Made by a program: the position numbers and the translations under genes
Shown: positions 26,199 to 35,344 of the stretch, in pieces
Numbering within the stretch: position 1 is the first letter of the stretch
How the letters are laid out: the number at the start of each line of letters is the position of its first letter
NCBI RefSeq assembly: GCF_005863245.1
Contig: NZ_VBUT01000004.1
Coordinates: 558,001-622,000 of the forward strand
Source of the DNA: Nocardia cyriacigeorgica
GTDB lineage: Bacteria; Actinomycetota; Actinomycetes; Mycobacteriales; Mycobacteriaceae
DNA: 64,000 nt
Reading direction: 5' to 3'
The notes under the pieces: generated by a model
The model's database searches: none
Told to the model about the DNA's origin: nothing
The model's input: the letters and a program-made list of their open reading frames with translations, nothing else

Positions 26199-27223
26199 GT
26201 GGCGCATGCCAACCGGCGCCACGTCTCCGGTTCTGTCATGGCCCTGATCAGGAGTTGCTGCTCGCTCACGGTCGCGAGCGCGGAGTTCCAGGTGGACTCG
26301 GGCATGCGGTGGTCGAGCAGGACGGCTGTCGCGACCGTGCCGTCGGCGCGGCGCAGATAGACAGCGTCGGCCAGCATGCCGGGATAACTACCGCTCTTGG
26401 CACCGATCGCGACGGATCCGGCGGGTGGCTGCGGCCATTCCAGCTGAGCACGTGCCACGTCGCTGCCCGAGCCGAAGCTTCCGGTCGCGATGGCACGAAA
26501 CATCGAGGCGAGTTGGCGAGCCGAGCCGGTGGCCGTGGTTTCGGTCCACGCCATTTGAATGTCGAGCGGCGGCAAGGTCTTCGACTGGATCGCGGTTCGG
26601 TAGGCGGGGTCGCTCGCGTAACGCTGCGCAGTCGCCCAATCACCGTCGCTGCCCGGGTCGAGTGCGCGGATGATCTCGCCGAGCTTGGTGCTCGGTGTGT
26701 AGCCGTGCCATCCGCCGGCGGCGGCCGCGTCGATCAGCGCCTGGTCGCCGAGGCGGTCGCGCAGGTAGTCGTGGACGGCGTTGTCGCTTTCCTGGATCAT
26801 CGCGCTGACCAGCTGATCAAGGGTGACAGTCGCGCCGGTGAGGCGCGCACGTGCCTTGGGATGTGCGCCGCCGTCGGTTCCGGGCAGATACCAGCGCTCC
26901 CACTCGCTGACCGGCACCGTTTCCCGTGAGTCGAGCGTGCCCGACGTGACGGCGCGGGCGTACGCCGCGAGCGCGACCACCTTCACCGCCGAGGCGAGGG
27001 GCTGCTGGTCGTCGGCCCGGCGTTCGATGGTGTTGCCCCGGCCGTCATCTATCGCGAGGGCGATGGTGTCCGGTTCGGCGTGTATCCGGCCCAGCCATTC
27101 CTCGGCCGTCGCGACGCCCGCCGCTGGCATCGGCTCACACGATTTCTCGGCAGCGCCGTGGCTCGAGCAACCCGTAAGAAGCGGAATCATCACGGCAACG
27201 ACCATCCCCCACCTCTGGACCAC
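26195..27223 (-). CDS. lipoprotein serine hydrolase, class A beta-lactamase-like
   Basis: A 342-residue lipoprotein with a penicillin-binding/beta-lactamase fold. The signal ends in LLTGC (Cys near 19). The three active-site motifs are intact: SAVK (SxxK), ESDN (SDN-type), and KSG in GAKSGSYPG. The Glu of a class A omega loop is not obvious, so hydrolysis of beta-lactams is uncertain; a peptidase or a drug-binding sensor is also possible. The start is GTG 27223, with CAGGAGTACGCC upstream. It leads an operon with the winged-helix regulator and YdcF, and is divergent from lon. Confidence 0.87.
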   Translation of the reverse strand: MVQRWGMVVAVMIPLLTGCSSHGAAEKSCEPMPAAGVATAEEWLGRIHAEPDTIALAIDDGRGNTIERRADDQQPLASAVKVVALAAYARAVTSGTLDSRETVPVSEWERWYLPGTDGGAHPKARARLTGATVTLDQLVSAMIQESDNAVHDYLRDRLGDQALIDAAAAGGWHGYTPSTKLGEIIRALDPGSDGDWATAQRYASDPAYRTAIQSKTLPPLDIQMAWTETTATGSARQLASMFRAIATGSFGSGSDVARAQLEWPQPPAGSVAIGAKSGSYPGMLADAVYLRRADGTVATAVLLDHRMPESTWNSALATVSEQQLLIRAMTEPETWRRLACAT

Positions 27224-27411
27224 GGCGTACTCCTGAAATTCGTAATTCCGTAGTAACGAACAAGGCCAGGCTAGCTGCGATCGGGTCAGCTGTCGAGGAG
27301 ACTCGGTCGCCCCCCGATCTTCGCTGTGAGTGAACGCCACCACTCCCCCGGAACAAACCCGAATACCGCGGGGTTGAGTAGGCATCGCTAAACTTTGAAA
27401 GGGTCGAAGAC

Positions 27412-29910
27412 GTGACTGCAGCTCAGAATTTGCCGGTGCTGTTCCTGACCGATCCGATCGTGCTGCCGGGCATGGTCGTGCCCATCGAACTCGACGAATC
27501 GGCGCAGGCGGCCATTGATGCCGCGCGGGCCGCGAAGACCGACCAGGTGCTGGTCGCGCCCCGTTTGGATGAGGGGTATGCGGCGTACGGCGTGGTCGCC
27601 ACCATCGAACAGGTCGGCCGGCTGCGTGGTGGCGCGCCGGCGGCGGTGCTGAAGGCGGAGCGGCGCGCCAAGATCGGGCACGGGGTGACCGGGCCGGGTG
27701 CGGCGCTGTGGGTGGAGGCCGAACCGGTGGAGGACGTCCCCGCCGACGGGCGGACCAAGGAACTCGCCGCCGAATACAAGAAGCTGGTCGTGTCGGTGCT
27801 GCAACGCCGGGAGGCCTGGCAGGTCATCGACGCGGTGAACCAGCTCAGCGATCCCTCCGCGATCGCCGATACCGCGGGCTACGCCACCTACCTGACCAGC
27901 GAGCAGAAGCGTGAGCTGCTGGAAACCCCGGAACCGGCCAAGCGGCTGGCCACGCTGATCGAATGGACCAAGGCGCATATCGCCGAGACCGAGGTCTCGG
28001 AGAAGATCAGCGAAGAGGTCCGCGAGGGCATGGAGAAGAGCCAGCGCGAATTCCTGCTGCGCCAGCAGCTCAATGCCATTCGCAAGGAACTCGGCGAGGA
28101 CGAGCCTGACGGCGCCGACGACTACCGCACCCGCGTCGAGCAGGCCGATCTGCCCGATGCGGTGCGCGAGGCCGCCCTGCGCGAGGTCGGCAGGCTCGAA
28201 CGGGCCAGCGATCAGAGCCCGGAATCGGGCTGGATCCGCACCTGGCTCGATACCGTCCTGGAACTGCCGTGGACGGTGAAAACCACCGACAGCACCGATG
28301 TTTCGGCCGCACGCGCGGTGCTCGACGCCGATCACCACGGCCTCGACGAGGTCAAGGACCGGATGGTCGAGTACCTGGCGGTGCGTGCCCGGCGGGCCGC
28401 TCGCGGTCTGGAGGTCGTGGGCGGTCGTGGGTCCGGCGCGGTGCTGGTGCTGGTCGGTCCGCCGGGTGTGGGTAAGACCTCGCTGGGTGAGAGCGTCGCG
28501 CGGGCACTGGGCCGCAAGTTCGTGCGCGTCGCGCTCGGCGGCGTACGTGACGAGGCCGAGATTCGCGGTCACCGCCGCACCTACGTCGGCGCGCTGCCCG
28601 GGCGCATCGTGCGGGCCATGAAGGAAGCCGGTTCGATGAATCCGGTGGTGCTGCTGGACGAGATCGACAAGGTGGGCTCCGATTTCCGCGGTGACCCGGC
28701 CGCGGCGCTGTTGGAGGTGCTCGACCCGGCGCAGAACCACACCTTCCGCGATCACTACCTGGACCTGGATCTGGACCTGTCCGATGTGCTGTTCATCGCC
28801 ACGGCCAACGTCATGGAGACCATCCCAGGCCCGCTGCTGGACCGGATGGAACTGATCACCGTCGACGGCTACACCGAGGACGACAAGGTCGCCATCGCCC
28901 GCGACTTCCTGGTCCCGCGCCAGCTGGAACGCAATGCGCTGACCGCCGAGGAGGTGACCGTCACCGAGGCGGCGCTGCGCGAGATCGCGGCCAACTACAC
29001 CCGCGAGGCCGGTGTCCGGCAGATGGAGCGGTTGATCGCCAAGGCGTTGCGCAAGGCGGCCACCAAGCTCTCGGAGGGCGGGTTGGCCGACGACGACACC
29101 GTGATCTCGATCGGTCTCGGCTACGACCCCGAGCTCGGCTACGACGACCTTGTGCGTGCTGGCAGCCGGCCGGCGGAGGGCGCAACCGAGACTGCGATCA
29201 GCGGTGTCGGCGAATCCAGCCCCACCGCAGTGCTTTCCGGAGAATCGCTGACCATCGACGTCGGCGATCTGAAGGAATACCTCGGCCGTCCCCGGTTCAC
29301 TCCGGATTCGGTGGAACGCACCGCCGTCCCGGGCGTGGCCACCGGTTTGGCGGTGACGGGTCTCGGCGGCGATGTGCTCTACATCGAAGCCAATGCCGTC
29401 GACGGCGAGCGCTCGCTGACGCTCACCGGCCAGCTCGGTGACGTCATGAAGGAATCCGCACAGATCGCGCTGACCTACGTCCGCTCGCACCTGGAGGAGA
29501 TCGGCATCGAACCCTCGGTGCTTGATCGCAATATCCACGTGCACTTCCCGGCGGGCGCGGTGCCCAAGGACGGTCCGTCGGCGGGCGTCACCATGGTCAC
29601 GGCGCTGGTGTCGCTGGCGCTCGGCAGGCAGGTGCGTTCGGATGTCGGCATGACCGGCGAGGTCACGCTGAACGGCCGGGTCCTGCCCATCGGCGGCGTC
29701 AAGCAGAAGTTGCTCGCCGCGCAGCGGGCCGGCCTGAAGACGGTGTTCATCCCGGCCCGCAACGAGCCGGATCTGGACGACGTCCCGGCCGAGGTGCTCG
29801 CCGCGCTGGATGTCCGCCCCGTCGCCGACGTGGCCGACATCCTGGCCTACGCCATCGAACCGGTCGCTGAACCGGCCCTGGATGGACGGCCACTGGCGGC
29901 TACCGCCTGA
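27412..29910 (+). CDS. lon: ATP-dependent protease Lon
   Basis: A complete LonA of 832 residues. The N-terminal substrate domain covers about 1-210, Walker [10 protein letters not shown] is at about 350-358, Walker [12 protein letters not shown] near 410, and the Ser-Lys protease dyad is Ser723 in KDGPSAGVT and Lys764 in GGVKQK. It degrades misfolded and regulatory proteins in the cytoplasm. The start is GTG with GAAAGG upstream. Mycobacterium tuberculosis lacks lon while M. smegmatis and Nocardia keep it. A patch TTGAGT upstream resembles half of a HAIR element but lacks the other half. A strong hairpin follows the gene. Confidence 0.97.
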   Translation: MTAAQNLPVLFLTDPIVLPGMVVPIELDESAQAAIDAARAAKTDQVLVAPRLDEGYAAYGVVATIEQVGRLRGGAPAAVLKAERRAKIGHGVTGPGAALWVEAEPVEDVPADGRTKELAAEYKKLVVSVLQRREAWQVIDAVNQLSDPSAIADTAGYATYLTSEQKRELLETPEPAKRLATLIEWTKAHIAETEVSEKISEEVREGMEKSQREFLLRQQLNAIRKELGEDEPDGADDYRTRVEQADLPDAVREAALREVGRLERASDQSPESGWIRTWLDTVLELPWTVKTTDSTDVSAARAVLDADHHGLDEVKDRMVEYLAVRARRAARGLEVVGGRGSGAVLVLVGPPGVGKTSLGESVARALGRKFVRVALGGVRDEAEIRGHRRTYVGALPGRIVRAMKEAGSMNPVVLLDEIDKVGSDFRGDPAAALLEVLDPAQNHTFRDHYLDLDLDLSDVLFIATANVMETIPGPLLDRMELITVDGYTEDDKVAIARDFLVPRQLERNALTAEEVTVTEAALREIAANYTREAGVRQMERLIAKALRKAATKLSEGGLADDDTVISIGLGYDPELGYDDLVRAGSRPAEGATETAISGVGESSPTAVLSGESLTIDVGDLKEYLGRPRFTPDSVERTAVPGVATGLAVTGLGGDVLYIEANAVDGERSLTLTGQLGDVMKESAQIALTYVRSHLEEIGIEPSVLDRNIHVHFPAGAVPKDGPSAGVTMVTALVSLALGRQVRSDVGMTGEVTLNGRVLPIGGVKQKLLAAQRAGLKTVFIPARNEPDLDDVPAEVLAALDVRPVADVADILAYAIEPVAEPALDGRPLAATA

Positions 29911-29940
29911 TCGGGGGGCGCCGCTGGCGCCGCGCTGAAC

Positions 29941-29973
29941 GGAGCCGTGCCTGTGCTGAACGGGCACGGCTCC
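29941..29973. terminator. lon terminator hairpin
   Basis: Perfect 11-bp inverted repeat GGAGCCGTGCC, 11-base loop, GGCACGGCTCC, 30 bases after the lon stop and upstream of the convergent thioesterase end. Confidence 0.85.
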
Positions 29974-30079
29974 CTTCATCCGACCAGTCCCGGACGCCTC
30001 GCATGCGGCGGTGCCGCCTCATCGCGAAGCAGGCCCCCGGTGCGATCGTCCACGCCGTACGGACTCGCCGCCCCCCGAC

Positions 30080-30520
30080 TCAGCCGCCGTTGCCCAGCGC
30101 TCGATCGACGGTGCGGGTGGTGCCCTGGGCGACGGCGCACAGGACGGCTTCGCCCGCATCGTCCTCACTGTAGATCTCGCAGCTGACCACGGCTTGACGC
30201 CGCGTCGAACCGGTCACCTTCGCCTCGGCCCGTAAGAGTTTCCCGCCCGCGGGCCGCAGGTACGTCACCGAGAAACCGCCGGTCAGCACATTGGGACCCA
30301 GCACGGTGCCGGCCGCGAAGGTGATCGCGTTGTCGGCGGCATAAGCCAGCACGCCGCCGTGTACGAAGCCGAACTGTTGACCCAGTTCCTCCCGCAACGG
30401 AATCACCAATGTCGCCGCGCCGTCCCCGAACGCCGTCAACTCCGTGCCGACCAGCTTCGCGAACGGCTGCGCAGCCAGCACCTGCCGCGCCTGCTCGATT
30501 CCGAGTTCGGGAATGGTCAT
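30080..30520 (-). CDS. hotdog-fold thioesterase, PaaI family
   Basis: A 146-residue acyl-CoA thioesterase-like protein. The hotdog helix with the family motif FVHGGVLAYAADNAITFAAG is at about residues 52-71, where HGG and the following Asp are the usual active-site elements. The C-terminal strands (KLLRAEAKVTGSTRRQAVVSCEIY) complete the fold. It is monocistronic, convergent with lon and divergent from the dinB2-type gene. Likely a cytoplasmic CoA-ester hydrolase; the substrate is unknown. Confidence 0.87.
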   Translation of the reverse strand: MTIPELGIEQARQVLAAQPFAKLVGTELTAFGDGAATLVIPLREELGQQFGFVHGGVLAYAADNAITFAAGTVLGPNVLTGGFSVTYLRPAGGKLLRAEAKVTGSTRRQAVVSCEIYSEDDAGEAVLCAVAQGTTRTVDRALGNGG

Positions 30521-30708
30521 CGGCGGATCCCTCCTGGTCGTTGCCGCGCCCGGTCCCCTTCGGTGTCGGCGTCAGCGCTACAAGGCACAGATTTACACCG
30601 TAAAATCATTGACCGCAACGGTTGACGAATCCGGCGAAGCACGGCGTTCTGCCGGTTCGCGCGGCGCGGTCGGAGCCGACAGTCATACCCATGCGGTAAG
30701 ACGGACGT

Positions 30709-31770
30709 ATGCCCCGGTGGCTGTTGCATGTCGATCTCGACCAATTCCAGGCGGCGGTGGAGTTCCGTCGTCATCCGGAGCTGCGTGGGCAGCCGGTGAT
30801 CGTCGGCGGGAACGGGGATCCGCAGGAGCCGCGCAAGGTGGTCACCTGCGCCTCCTATCCGGCGCGCGCCTATGGGGTGCGGGCGGGCATGGCATTGCGA
30901 ACGGCGGTGCGCAAATGTCCGGAGGGGGTGTTCCTTCCGCTGGATATGGCCAGCTATGAGGAGGCATCCGAGGAGGTCATGGCCCTGTTGCGGACCTTCG
31001 GTCCGGTGGAGGTGTGGGGCTGGGACGAGGCGTTCCTGGCCGCCGACACCGACGATCCGGAGCAGCTGGCCCGCGAAATCCGTACCGCCATCGCCGGATT
31101 GGAACTGAGCTGCTCGGTCGGCATCGGCGACAACAAGCTCACCGCCAAACTCGCCACCGGTTTCGCGAAATCGTCCGGCAAGGATTCCGCGGAACCCGGC
31201 GCGGGCGCCGCGGCGGGCATGTTCCGGCTCACCGCCGCCAACTGGACCGAGGTGATGGCGCATCGCCCGACCAGCGCGCTGTGGGGTATCGGCAACCGGA
31301 TCGCGGCCCGGCTGGCCGAACTCGGGATCGAGACGATCGGCGATCTGATGGCCTCGGATCGGCATCGGCTGGCCGAGGCCTTCGGGCCGACCACCGGGCC
31401 GTACCTCTGGGTGCTCGGCAAGGGTGCGGGCGACACGGAAGTCGTCACCGAACCGCGGATACCGGTGGGCCGCAGCAAATCCGAAACATTCCCTCACGAC
31501 CTCACCGAGCGCGAGGAGATCCGGGCCCAAGTCGCGCGGCTGGCCGGCGAGGTCGCCGATGAGATGGCCGAAGCGGGCCGCGTCACCATCCGGGTGTCGG
31601 TAACCGTGCGCACGAACACCTTCTACACCCGCAGCAAACAGTCCAAGCTGCCCGAACCCACCACCGACCGCGACGCCATCATCGACGCCGCCCTGCGCAT
31701 CATCGACCGCTTCGAGCTGGACCGCCCGGTGCGGCTGCTCGGCGTCCGGCTCGAATTGGTCCCGGTCTGA
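30709..31770 (+). CDS. dinB2: DNA polymerase IV, DinB2 type, with Gln at the steric-gate position
   Basis: Y-family translesion polymerase of 353 residues matching the mycobacterial DinB2/DinP type (HVDLDQF, GGNGDP.EPRKVVTCASY, EVWGWDEAFL, TVRTNTFYTR, ELDRPVRLLGVRLEL). Metal ligands Asp9, Asp106 and Glu107 are intact. The residue after DLDQF, which in most Y-family enzymes is an aromatic steric gate and in M. smegmatis DinB2 is Leu14, is here Gln14. That predicts weak discrimination against ribonucleotides. Residues 150-165 carry a short Ala/Gly-rich insertion. The C terminus lacks an obvious beta-clamp motif, as in other DinB2 proteins. No SOS box is seen. Confidence 0.92.
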   Translation: MPRWLLHVDLDQFQAAVEFRRHPELRGQPVIVGGNGDPQEPRKVVTCASYPARAYGVRAGMALRTAVRKCPEGVFLPLDMASYEEASEEVMALLRTFGPVEVWGWDEAFLAADTDDPEQLAREIRTAIAGLELSCSVGIGDNKLTAKLATGFAKSSGKDSAEPGAGAAAGMFRLTAANWTEVMAHRPTSALWGIGNRIAARLAELGIETIGDLMASDRHRLAEAFGPTTGPYLWVLGKGAGDTEVVTEPRIPVGRSKSETFPHDLTEREEIRAQVARLAGEVADEMAEAGRVTIRVSVTVRTNTFYTRSKQSKLPEPTTDRDAIIDAALRIIDRFELDRPVRLLGVRLELVPV

Positions 31771-31792
31771 CCAACCGGCAGCCGCACGCTCG

Positions 31793-31798
31793 TATGCT
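31793..31798 (+). promoter_or_regulatory. -10 element for a leaderless transcript of the YhdH-type reductase
   Basis: TATGCT ends 7 bases before the ATG at 31806, the spacing expected when transcription starts at the start codon. No ribosome site precedes that ATG, which supports a leaderless message. The -35 region is weak. Confidence 0.45.
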
Positions 31799-31805
31799 CG
31801 GGCTC

Positions 31806-32798
31806 ATGGAATTCTGGGCGATGGTGGCACACGAATCGGACAGCGGCGTCGTGCTCGCGCGACAGCAGGTCGGGACGGAGTTCCTCGGACCGGGTGCGGT
31901 GACGATCAAGGTGCATTACTCGAGCGCCAACTTCAAAGACGGCCTGGCGATCACCCCGGGCGGCGGCGTGGTGCGCAACTACCCGATCGTCCCCGGTATC
32001 GACCTCACCGGTGAAGTCGTCGAATCCGAATCCGAGGATTTCGTGCCCGGCGATCAGGTGGTGGCGCACGGCTACGAGATCGGCGTCTCACATCACGGCG
32101 GTTTCGCCGAATACGCCAGGGTGCCCGCGGAATGGGTGGTGAAGCTGGACGGGCTGTCCACTCGCGACGCCGCCGCCCTCGGCACCGCCGGATTCACCGC
32201 GGCATTGAGCGTGCAGGCCCTGCTCGAGCGCGGCATCACCCCGGACGACGGCGCCATCCTGGTGACCGGCGCGACCGGCGGGGTCGGCAGCGTGGCCGTC
32301 GACATCCTGTCCGGACTCGGCTACGAGGTCATCGCTTCGACCGGGAAGACCGACGCCGCCGACCGCCTGGCCGACCTCGGCGCCAACGAGGTGATCGGGC
32401 GCCTCCCGGAACCGGGGACGAAGGTCCGTCCGCTGTCCAAGGCCCGGTGGGCTGGTGCGGTCGACAGCGTCGGCGGGGCCTCGCTGGCCTATGTGCTCAG
32501 CGCCATCGGTTACGGCGGCGCGGTCGCGGCCAGCGGCCTGACCGGCGGTACCGAGGTCCCGACCACCGTGATGCCGTTCATCCTGCGGAATGTGGCGTTG
32601 CTCGGTATCGACTCGGTGAACCATCCGATCGAGAAGCGGCGCGAGCTGTGGGGGCGGCTGGCCAACGAGCTGCGTCCGCGTCATCTGTCGGAGATCGAGA
32701 ACTTCGCGCCGGTGACCGAGGCCGAGCGGGTGCTGCACTCGATCAAGGACGGCACGCATTCGGGCCGGACGGTCTTCGGGGTCGCCGGGGAGTTCTGA
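31806..32798 (+). CDS. YhdH/AcuI-type NADPH-dependent enoyl reductase (MDR family)
   Basis: A zinc-free medium-chain reductase of 330 residues. The N-terminal VKVHYSSANFKDGLAITPGGGVVRNYPIVPGIDLTGEV is typical of the YhdH/YhfP/AcuI group that includes acrylyl-CoA reductase. The NADPH site is VTGATGGVGSVAVDIL (about 152-167), and IGYGGAVAASGLTGG is conserved in the group. The start is taken at ATG 31806; ATG 31794 in the same frame is possible but would lie inside the -10 element. It follows dinB2 by 35 bases but has its own promoter candidate. Confidence 0.88.
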   Translation: MEFWAMVAHESDSGVVLARQQVGTEFLGPGAVTIKVHYSSANFKDGLAITPGGGVVRNYPIVPGIDLTGEVVESESEDFVPGDQVVAHGYEIGVSHHGGFAEYARVPAEWVVKLDGLSTRDAAALGTAGFTAALSVQALLERGITPDDGAILVTGATGGVGSVAVDILSGLGYEVIASTGKTDAADRLADLGANEVIGRLPEPGTKVRPLSKARWAGAVDSVGGASLAYVLSAIGYGGAVAASGLTGGTEVPTTVMPFILRNVALLGIDSVNHPIEKRRELWGRLANELRPRHLSEIENFAPVTEAERVLHSIKDGTHSGRTVFGVAGEF

Positions 32799-32918
32799 GC
32801 GACCCCGCGCGGGCCGGGTCCGCCTCTCCGGCACCGACACCGTCGCACACGCCGAACCGCCCACACGGTTGCTCTGCTGGGCGGTCGGCGTGCGCGTAAG
32901 GCCTGATCAGTCGGCCCT

Positions 32919-34799
32919 TCAGGCGGCGACCGGCGCGGGCTCCTCGGAGAACTGCGTCCGGTACAGCTCCGCGTACCGCCCGCCGGCGGCCAGCAGCTGC
33001 GGGTGGGTGCCGCGCTCGATGATGCGTCCGTCCTCCAGCACCACGATCTTGTCGGCGGCCCGGATGGTGGACAGCCGGTGCGCGATGACCAGCGCGGTCC
33101 GGCCCTCCAGAGCCTCGGCCAGTGCCTCCTGCACCGCGGCCTCGGAGGTCGAGTCCAGTGAGGCGGTGGCCTCGTCCAGGATCACCACGCGCGGCTGCTT
33201 GAGCAGCAGCCGGGCGATGGTGAGCCGCTGACGCTCGCCGCCCGAGAGCCGGTATCCGCGCTCGCCGACCACGGTGTCGAGCCCGTCGGCCAGCGACGCG
33301 ACCAGATCACGCAGGCGGGCACGTTCGAGCGCGTCCCACAGCTCGGCCTCGGTGGCCGCGGGACGGGCCAGCAGCAGATTGGCGCGGATGGTGTCGTGGA
33401 ACAGATGTCCGTCCTGGGTCACCAGGCCGACGGCCTGCTGGATCGAGCGGGTGCTCAGCTCGCGCACATCCACGCCGTTGAGCCGCACCGAGCCACTGTC
33501 GACGTCGTAGAGCCGCGACACCAGTTGCGCGATGGTGGACTTGCCGGCGCCGGACGAACCCACCAGCGCCACCATCTCGCCCGGTTCCGCGCGCAGCGAA
33601 ATATCGTGCAGCACTTCCACTCCGCCGCGGGTGTCGAGCGTCGCGACCTCCTCCAGCGAAGCCAGCGACACCTTGTCCGCCGACGGATAGCCGAAGCGGA
33701 CATTCTGCAACTCCACCGCGACCGGGCCGTCGGGGACCGGGACGGCGTTCGGCGCGTCCTCGATCAATGGCTTCAGATCCAGCACCTCGAAGACCCGCTC
33801 GAAACTCACCAGCGCGGACATGATCTCCATGCGCGCACTGGCCAGTGCCGTCAGCGGCGAGTACAGGCGGGTCAGCAGCAGCGACAACGCGACCACAGCG
33901 CCCGCGTCCAGCCGGCCGGCCAGCGCGTACCAGCCGCCGAGCCCGTAGACCAGCGCGATCGCCAATGCGGAGACCAGCGTCAACGAGGTGACGAACACGG
34001 TTTGCAGCATCGCCGTGCGCACCCCGATATCGCGCACCCGCCGCGCCCGCAGCGCGAACTCCGCCGACTCCTGATGCGGGCGGCCGAACAGTTTGACCAG
34101 CGTCGCGCCCGGTGCGGAGAAGCGTTCGGTCATCTGGGTGCTCATCGCCGAATTCAGGCCCGCGGCCTCACGCTGGATATCGGCGAGCCGATCTCCCATC
34201 CGGCGCGCCGGGATGACGAACACCGGCAACAGCAGCAGCGCCAGCAGGGTGATCTGCCAGGACAGCTGGATCATCACCGCCAGCGTCAGCATGACCGTCA
34301 CCAGGTTCGCCACCACGCCGGAGAGCGTGTCGCTGAACGCGCGCTGCGCGCCGATCACGTCATTGTTCAACCGGCTCACCAGCGCGCCGGTGCGGGTGCG
34401 GGTGAAGAAGGCGATGGGCATCTTCTGCACATGGTCGAACACCGCGGTGCGCAGGTCGAGGATCAGGCCTTCGCCGATGCGGGCCGACAGCCACCGGATC
34501 GCCAACCCGAGCCCGGCGTCGACGACCGCCAGCCCGCCGATGGCCAGCGCCAGAATGACCACCGTCCGCGGCTCCACCCCGTCGACGATCCCGTTCACCA
34601 CCCGCCCGGCCAGCAGCGGCGTCGCCACCGCCAGGAGTGCCGACACCACGCTGAACAGCAGGAATACGCCCAACCGCCGCTTATGCGGCGCCGCGAACCG
34701 CAGAATCCGCCGAGCCGTGGCCAGACTGAACGGCCGCTGCTCCTTCGGCGCGTTCATCCGACGGTACATCTGGTTCCAGGCCACCGATTCGATGCTCAC
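32919..34799 (-). CDS. ABC exporter, fused permease and ATPase
   Basis: A half-size type IV ABC exporter of about 626 residues. Six transmembrane helices span roughly residues 35-310 (FLLFSVVSALLAVATPLLAG and others), with the coupling motif GALVSRLNNDV. The nucleotide-binding domain has Walker A GSSGAGKST (about 413), ABC signature LSGGERQRL (about 517), Walker B VVILDEATASLD and the switch His in IAHRLST. It probably acts as a homodimer exporting a drug or lipid. The start is GTG 34799 with GGAAGGAC upstream; GTG 34817 is possible. A SoxR/MerR-style promoter lies 45-75 bases upstream. Confidence 0.92.
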   Translation of the reverse strand: MSIESVAWNQMYRRMNAPKEQRPFSLATARRILRFAAPHKRRLGVFLLFSVVSALLAVATPLLAGRVVNGIVDGVEPRTVVILALAIGGLAVVDAGLGLAIRWLSARIGEGLILDLRTAVFDHVQKMPIAFFTRTRTGALVSRLNNDVIGAQRAFSDTLSGVVANLVTVMLTLAVMIQLSWQITLLALLLLPVFVIPARRMGDRLADIQREAAGLNSAMSTQMTERFSAPGATLVKLFGRPHQESAEFALRARRVRDIGVRTAMLQTVFVTSLTLVSALAIALVYGLGGWYALAGRLDAGAVVALSLLLTRLYSPLTALASARMEIMSALVSFERVFEVLDLKPLIEDAPNAVPVPDGPVAVELQNVRFGYPSADKVSLASLEEVATLDTRGGVEVLHDISLRAEPGEMVALVGSSGAGKSTIAQLVSRLYDVDSGSVRLNGVDVRELSTRSIQQAVGLVTQDGHLFHDTIRANLLLARPAATEAELWDALERARLRDLVASLADGLDTVVGERGYRLSGGERQRLTIARLLLKQPRVVILDEATASLDSTSEAAVQEALAEALEGRTALVIAHRLSTIRAADKIVVLEDGRIIERGTHPQLLAAGGRYAELYRTQFSEEPAPVAA

Positions 34800-34844
34800 C
34801 TCGACACGTCCTTCCACTCCCCGCCAGTCAACCTCAGGCCACCG

Positions 34845-34875
34845 ACACTAAGACCTCAACAAAGGTTGAGAGCAA
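34845..34875 (-). promoter_or_regulatory. MerR/SoxR-type promoter of the ABC exporter
   Basis: On the minus strand: -35 TTGCTC (34870-34875), a 19-bp spacer, then -10 TAGTGT (34845-34850). The spacer carries the palindrome CTCAAC, 4 bases, GTTGAG. Overlong 19-bp spacers with a central dyad are the mark of MerR-family promoters, and CCTCAA-N6-TTGAG closely follows the SoxR box CCTCAAG-N4-CTTGAGG. Confidence 0.65.
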
Positions 34876-35092
34876 GTTGTTTCGGGGGTGAATTCGTCGT
34901 CGATCGGTGCGCCGGATATGCGGCCGGAGCGCCGGGACCTTGTCGGCGAAGTGCTACCGGAAGCACTCCACCCCGGCGAGGCGACGTAGCCGCTCAGGCG
35001 TCGGATCAAGGGCATCGTGGCTGCTGGAGTCCGGGTCGCCGCGCGGCGAGCCTGTCGTTCCGACCGCCGGGCCGAGTACCGATGGGAGCGCC

Positions 35093-35339
35093 GGACCGAT
35101 CGAAGGCGTTGTAGCCGTTGGGAGCGCTGGATCGAGCGCAGGTGCGCTAGCCGCCTGGTGGGCTGGATCGTGCGGAGGCGTTGTGGCCGCCTGATGGCTG
35201 GATCGAGCGGAGGCGAGGTAGCCGCTGGTGCGCCGGACCGAGCGGAGGCGTTGTAGCTGCTGGAGCGCCGGATCGTGCGGAGGCGTTGTAGCTGCTGGTG
35301 CGCCGGACCGAGCGGAGGCGAGGTAGCCGCCTACGCTGG
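35093..35339. repeat. 35-36 bp tandem minisatellite, about seven copies
   Basis: Units start at 35093, 35129, 35165, 35200, 35235, 35270 and 35305, each beginning GGAYCGAKCG and continuing GAGGCGTTGT or GAGGCGAGGT, then AGCYGCTGG. Unit length is 36 in the first two and 35 afterwards. Decayed copies may extend back to about 34960. The length is not a multiple of three and frames shift from unit to unit, so it does not encode a repeat protein. It ends five bases before the FAD/Fe-S gene. Confidence 0.85.
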
Positions 35340-35344
35340 ACGGC

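Noticed and set aside
27374..27400. Possible HAIR (HspR) element upstream of lon, from the half-site TTGAGT.
   Set aside because: The second half ACTCAA at 7-bp spacing is missing; only one arm is present.
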